Of a DNA stretch of 64,000 bases, positions 62,906 to 64,000 are shown piece after piece. A model generated the notes under the pieces. The model searched no databases and was not told the DNA's origin. It saw only the letters and a program-made list of their open reading frames with translations. The position numbers were made by a program, and so were the translations under genes. Within the stretch, counting starts at the first letter, position 1; the number at the start of each line of letters is the position of its first letter. The DNA is from Ensifer canadensis (GTDB taxonomy: Bacteria; Pseudomonadota; Alphaproteobacteria; Rhizobiales; Rhizobiaceae). The DNA lies in contig NZ_CP083371.1 in assembly GCF_017488845.2 (NCBI RefSeq), positions 1,240,001 through 1,304,000 on the forward strand, given 5' to 3'.

Positions 62906-63235
62906 TCACGAACCGCTTTTGCTTTGCGCTAGTAGCAGTTCCGACAGTCGCTTGGCATTCTTAAGCGCATGACCATCGCGGTCGTTGTTGAAATATGCCC
63001 AAACAGCTTTCGCCTCGCTTTGACGAATGCGCTCCGCCCAGGTCCTCAATTCAGCGTCGCTGTAGTCATGCCGATACCATTGGCTGAGCCCGTGAAACCT
63101 TATGTAGATATCATCAGCCGTTTTCACCAATTCGTCGGGCAAGCAGGGGCCACTGCAGGAGCAAAAGATAGTCCCGGATTTCTCAAAGGCGCTGAAAACG
63201 CCGTCGTTCCACCAACTCTTGTGGCGGAATTCCAC
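62906..63235 (-). pseudogene. DUF72 protein, C-terminal fragment
   Basis: About 109 residues match the C-terminal half of DUF72 (TIM-barrel) proteins: VEFRHKSWWNDGVFSAFEKS, DDIYIRFHGLSQWYRHDYSD, AKAVWAYFNNDRDGHALKNA. Full-length members have about 240 residues; the N-terminal half is missing and an in-frame TAG lies just upstream. The next DNA upstream belongs to an imuB remnant, so the fragment is a rearrangement product. Confidence 0.7.
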
Positions 63236-63253
63236 AACTTTCTACGGCGAGGA

Positions 63254-64000
63254 TCAAGCTGATCTAGAATAGCGCGCGACATCTCGGCGGAGTACCGAAC
63301 GCTTGGAAGCAGTCATGTTCCTGGGGCCATCGTCGCGTGCCGGCTTCGCGGTACCCGCTCGGATCGCCTGCCGGGTGCCGTCGACTTTCTCGACGATCAA
63401 GTCGGTCCGCCGGACGCTGAGACCCTTGCGCTGAAGCCCGTCGACGAGCTGGACGACCAGACGTCCGACGTACTTGTTAATCGTCTCGGACGCGGCGATG
63501 GGCTCCGCGAACGAGCGGCTGACCTCGATCAGCTCTGGGCTGCGGATGGGATCGATGGGTTCGGACACGCGACCGAACATCTGGTCGAGACGCCGGCCAC
63601 TTCGGGACCGAACCGGAGGGCGAGCGGCGCGCGAGCGGTGTTCGCCAGTTCCCCGATCGTCTGGAACCCCAGCGTACGTAGGTCGCCGACGACCTTCTCG
63701 GGCAGCCGCAGCAGGGCGATCGGCAGACGCTCGACGGCTCTGACGGTCTCGCCGCGCGGCGTGATGACGGTTTCCCTGCTGATCGCGCGCGCGCAGGCGT
63801 GTGCCGCACCCCACGTGTCGGCTATCGCCACCCTGGCCGTAAGACCCTTGGAACGAAAGCGGTTGGCGATCCCGCTCAGCATCGGTTCTTCTCCGCCTTG
63901 GATGTGGTCAGCACCCTCCGTGTCGAGGACGATGCCATCGGGCGCATCCACGGCGACGATCGGCGAGTAGACGGTCAGTGCCCACAGCGTTATCCGTTCG
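63254..64000 (-). pseudogene. imuB: imuB-like Y-family polymerase homologue, frameshifted and 3'-truncated (runs off the window)
   Basis: The leftward frame from the window edge reads SPIVAVDAPDGIVLDTEGAD, LSGIANRFRSKGLTARVAIA and ALRFGPEVAG, typical of ImuB, the inactive Y-family partner of DnaE2 in SOS mutagenesis. Near 63597 the frame shifts by one base; the next frame continues RRLDQMFGRVSEPIDPIRSP, PIAASETINKYVGRLVVQLV and RTDLIVEKVDGTRQ. After about residue GTAKPARD it ends in unrelated sequence at 63254. So there is at least one frameshift and a lost C-terminus. The 5' end is beyond the window. ImuA or DnaE2 genes are not visible. Confidence 0.7.

Overview
This GC-rich window looks like a rhizobial alphaproteobacterial replicon, most like Sinorhizobium/Ensifer. 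Evidence: the gene families and their order, the density of solute-binding-protein importers, ATGA-coupled operons, an EcfG-type general-stress promoter, and small proteins typical of rhizobial plasmids. The assignment comes from protein families alone. No tRNA, rRNA, CRISPR array, intact transposon or origin was recognised.

Layout. (1) 1-8011: a divergent pair of operons around a RidA/RpiR control region. Leftward: ridA-like, rpiR-like, SDR, GH20 hexosaminidase, M81 peptidase, MFS carrier (cut by the window edge). Rightward: an unknown gene and a second M81 peptidase. (2) 8163-13559: leftward CUT1 sugar ABC importer with a Gfo/Idh/MocA dehydrogenase. (3) 13825-17690: leftward OsmF/YehZ-type quaternary-amine ABC importer. 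(4) 18026-19866: DUF4126 membrane protein coupled to a mercuric-reductase-like flavoprotein. (5) 19897-27641: leftward operon of ornithine cyclodeaminase, CtlX, DDAH, a polar amino-acid ABC importer and an M20 amidohydrolase, divergent from an Lrp/AsnC regulator; it reads as a methylarginine/arginine-to-proline pathway. (6) 27677-28677: AhpD-fold and OsmC proteins. (7) 28824-35323: a Dpp-type importer split around an XRE-cupin regulator, with a trailing GAF protein. (8) 35370-46073: DeoR, DeoC, two-domain aldehyde dehydrogenase, sugar mutarotase, PfkB kinase and a CUT1 importer, which together fit deoxyribose uptake and catabolism. (9) 46300-55651: Xaa-Pro aminopeptidase with a second Dpp-type importer, an XRE-cupin regulator, and a proline-racemase-superfamily enzyme with a Ser/Cys active site. 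The promoters of the importer and of this enzyme share the palindrome ATTGGATCCAAT. (10) 55652-64000: sparse, decaying accessory DNA with remnants (HNH, PHB-depolymerase-like esterase, YciE-like, DUF72, ImuB) and a small stress cluster (24-aa membrane peptide, PhnA-like protein, DUF937 protein).

How it works together. Regions 1-9 are a chain of six complete ABC importers, most with catabolic enzymes and a local regulator (RpiR, Lrp, two XRE-cupin, DeoR). This suits a soil or plant-associated bacterium scavenging aminosugars and peptides, betaines, methylated arginines, (deoxy)ribose and proline-rich peptides. All functions are inferred from sequence features recognised by eye. No database search was run.
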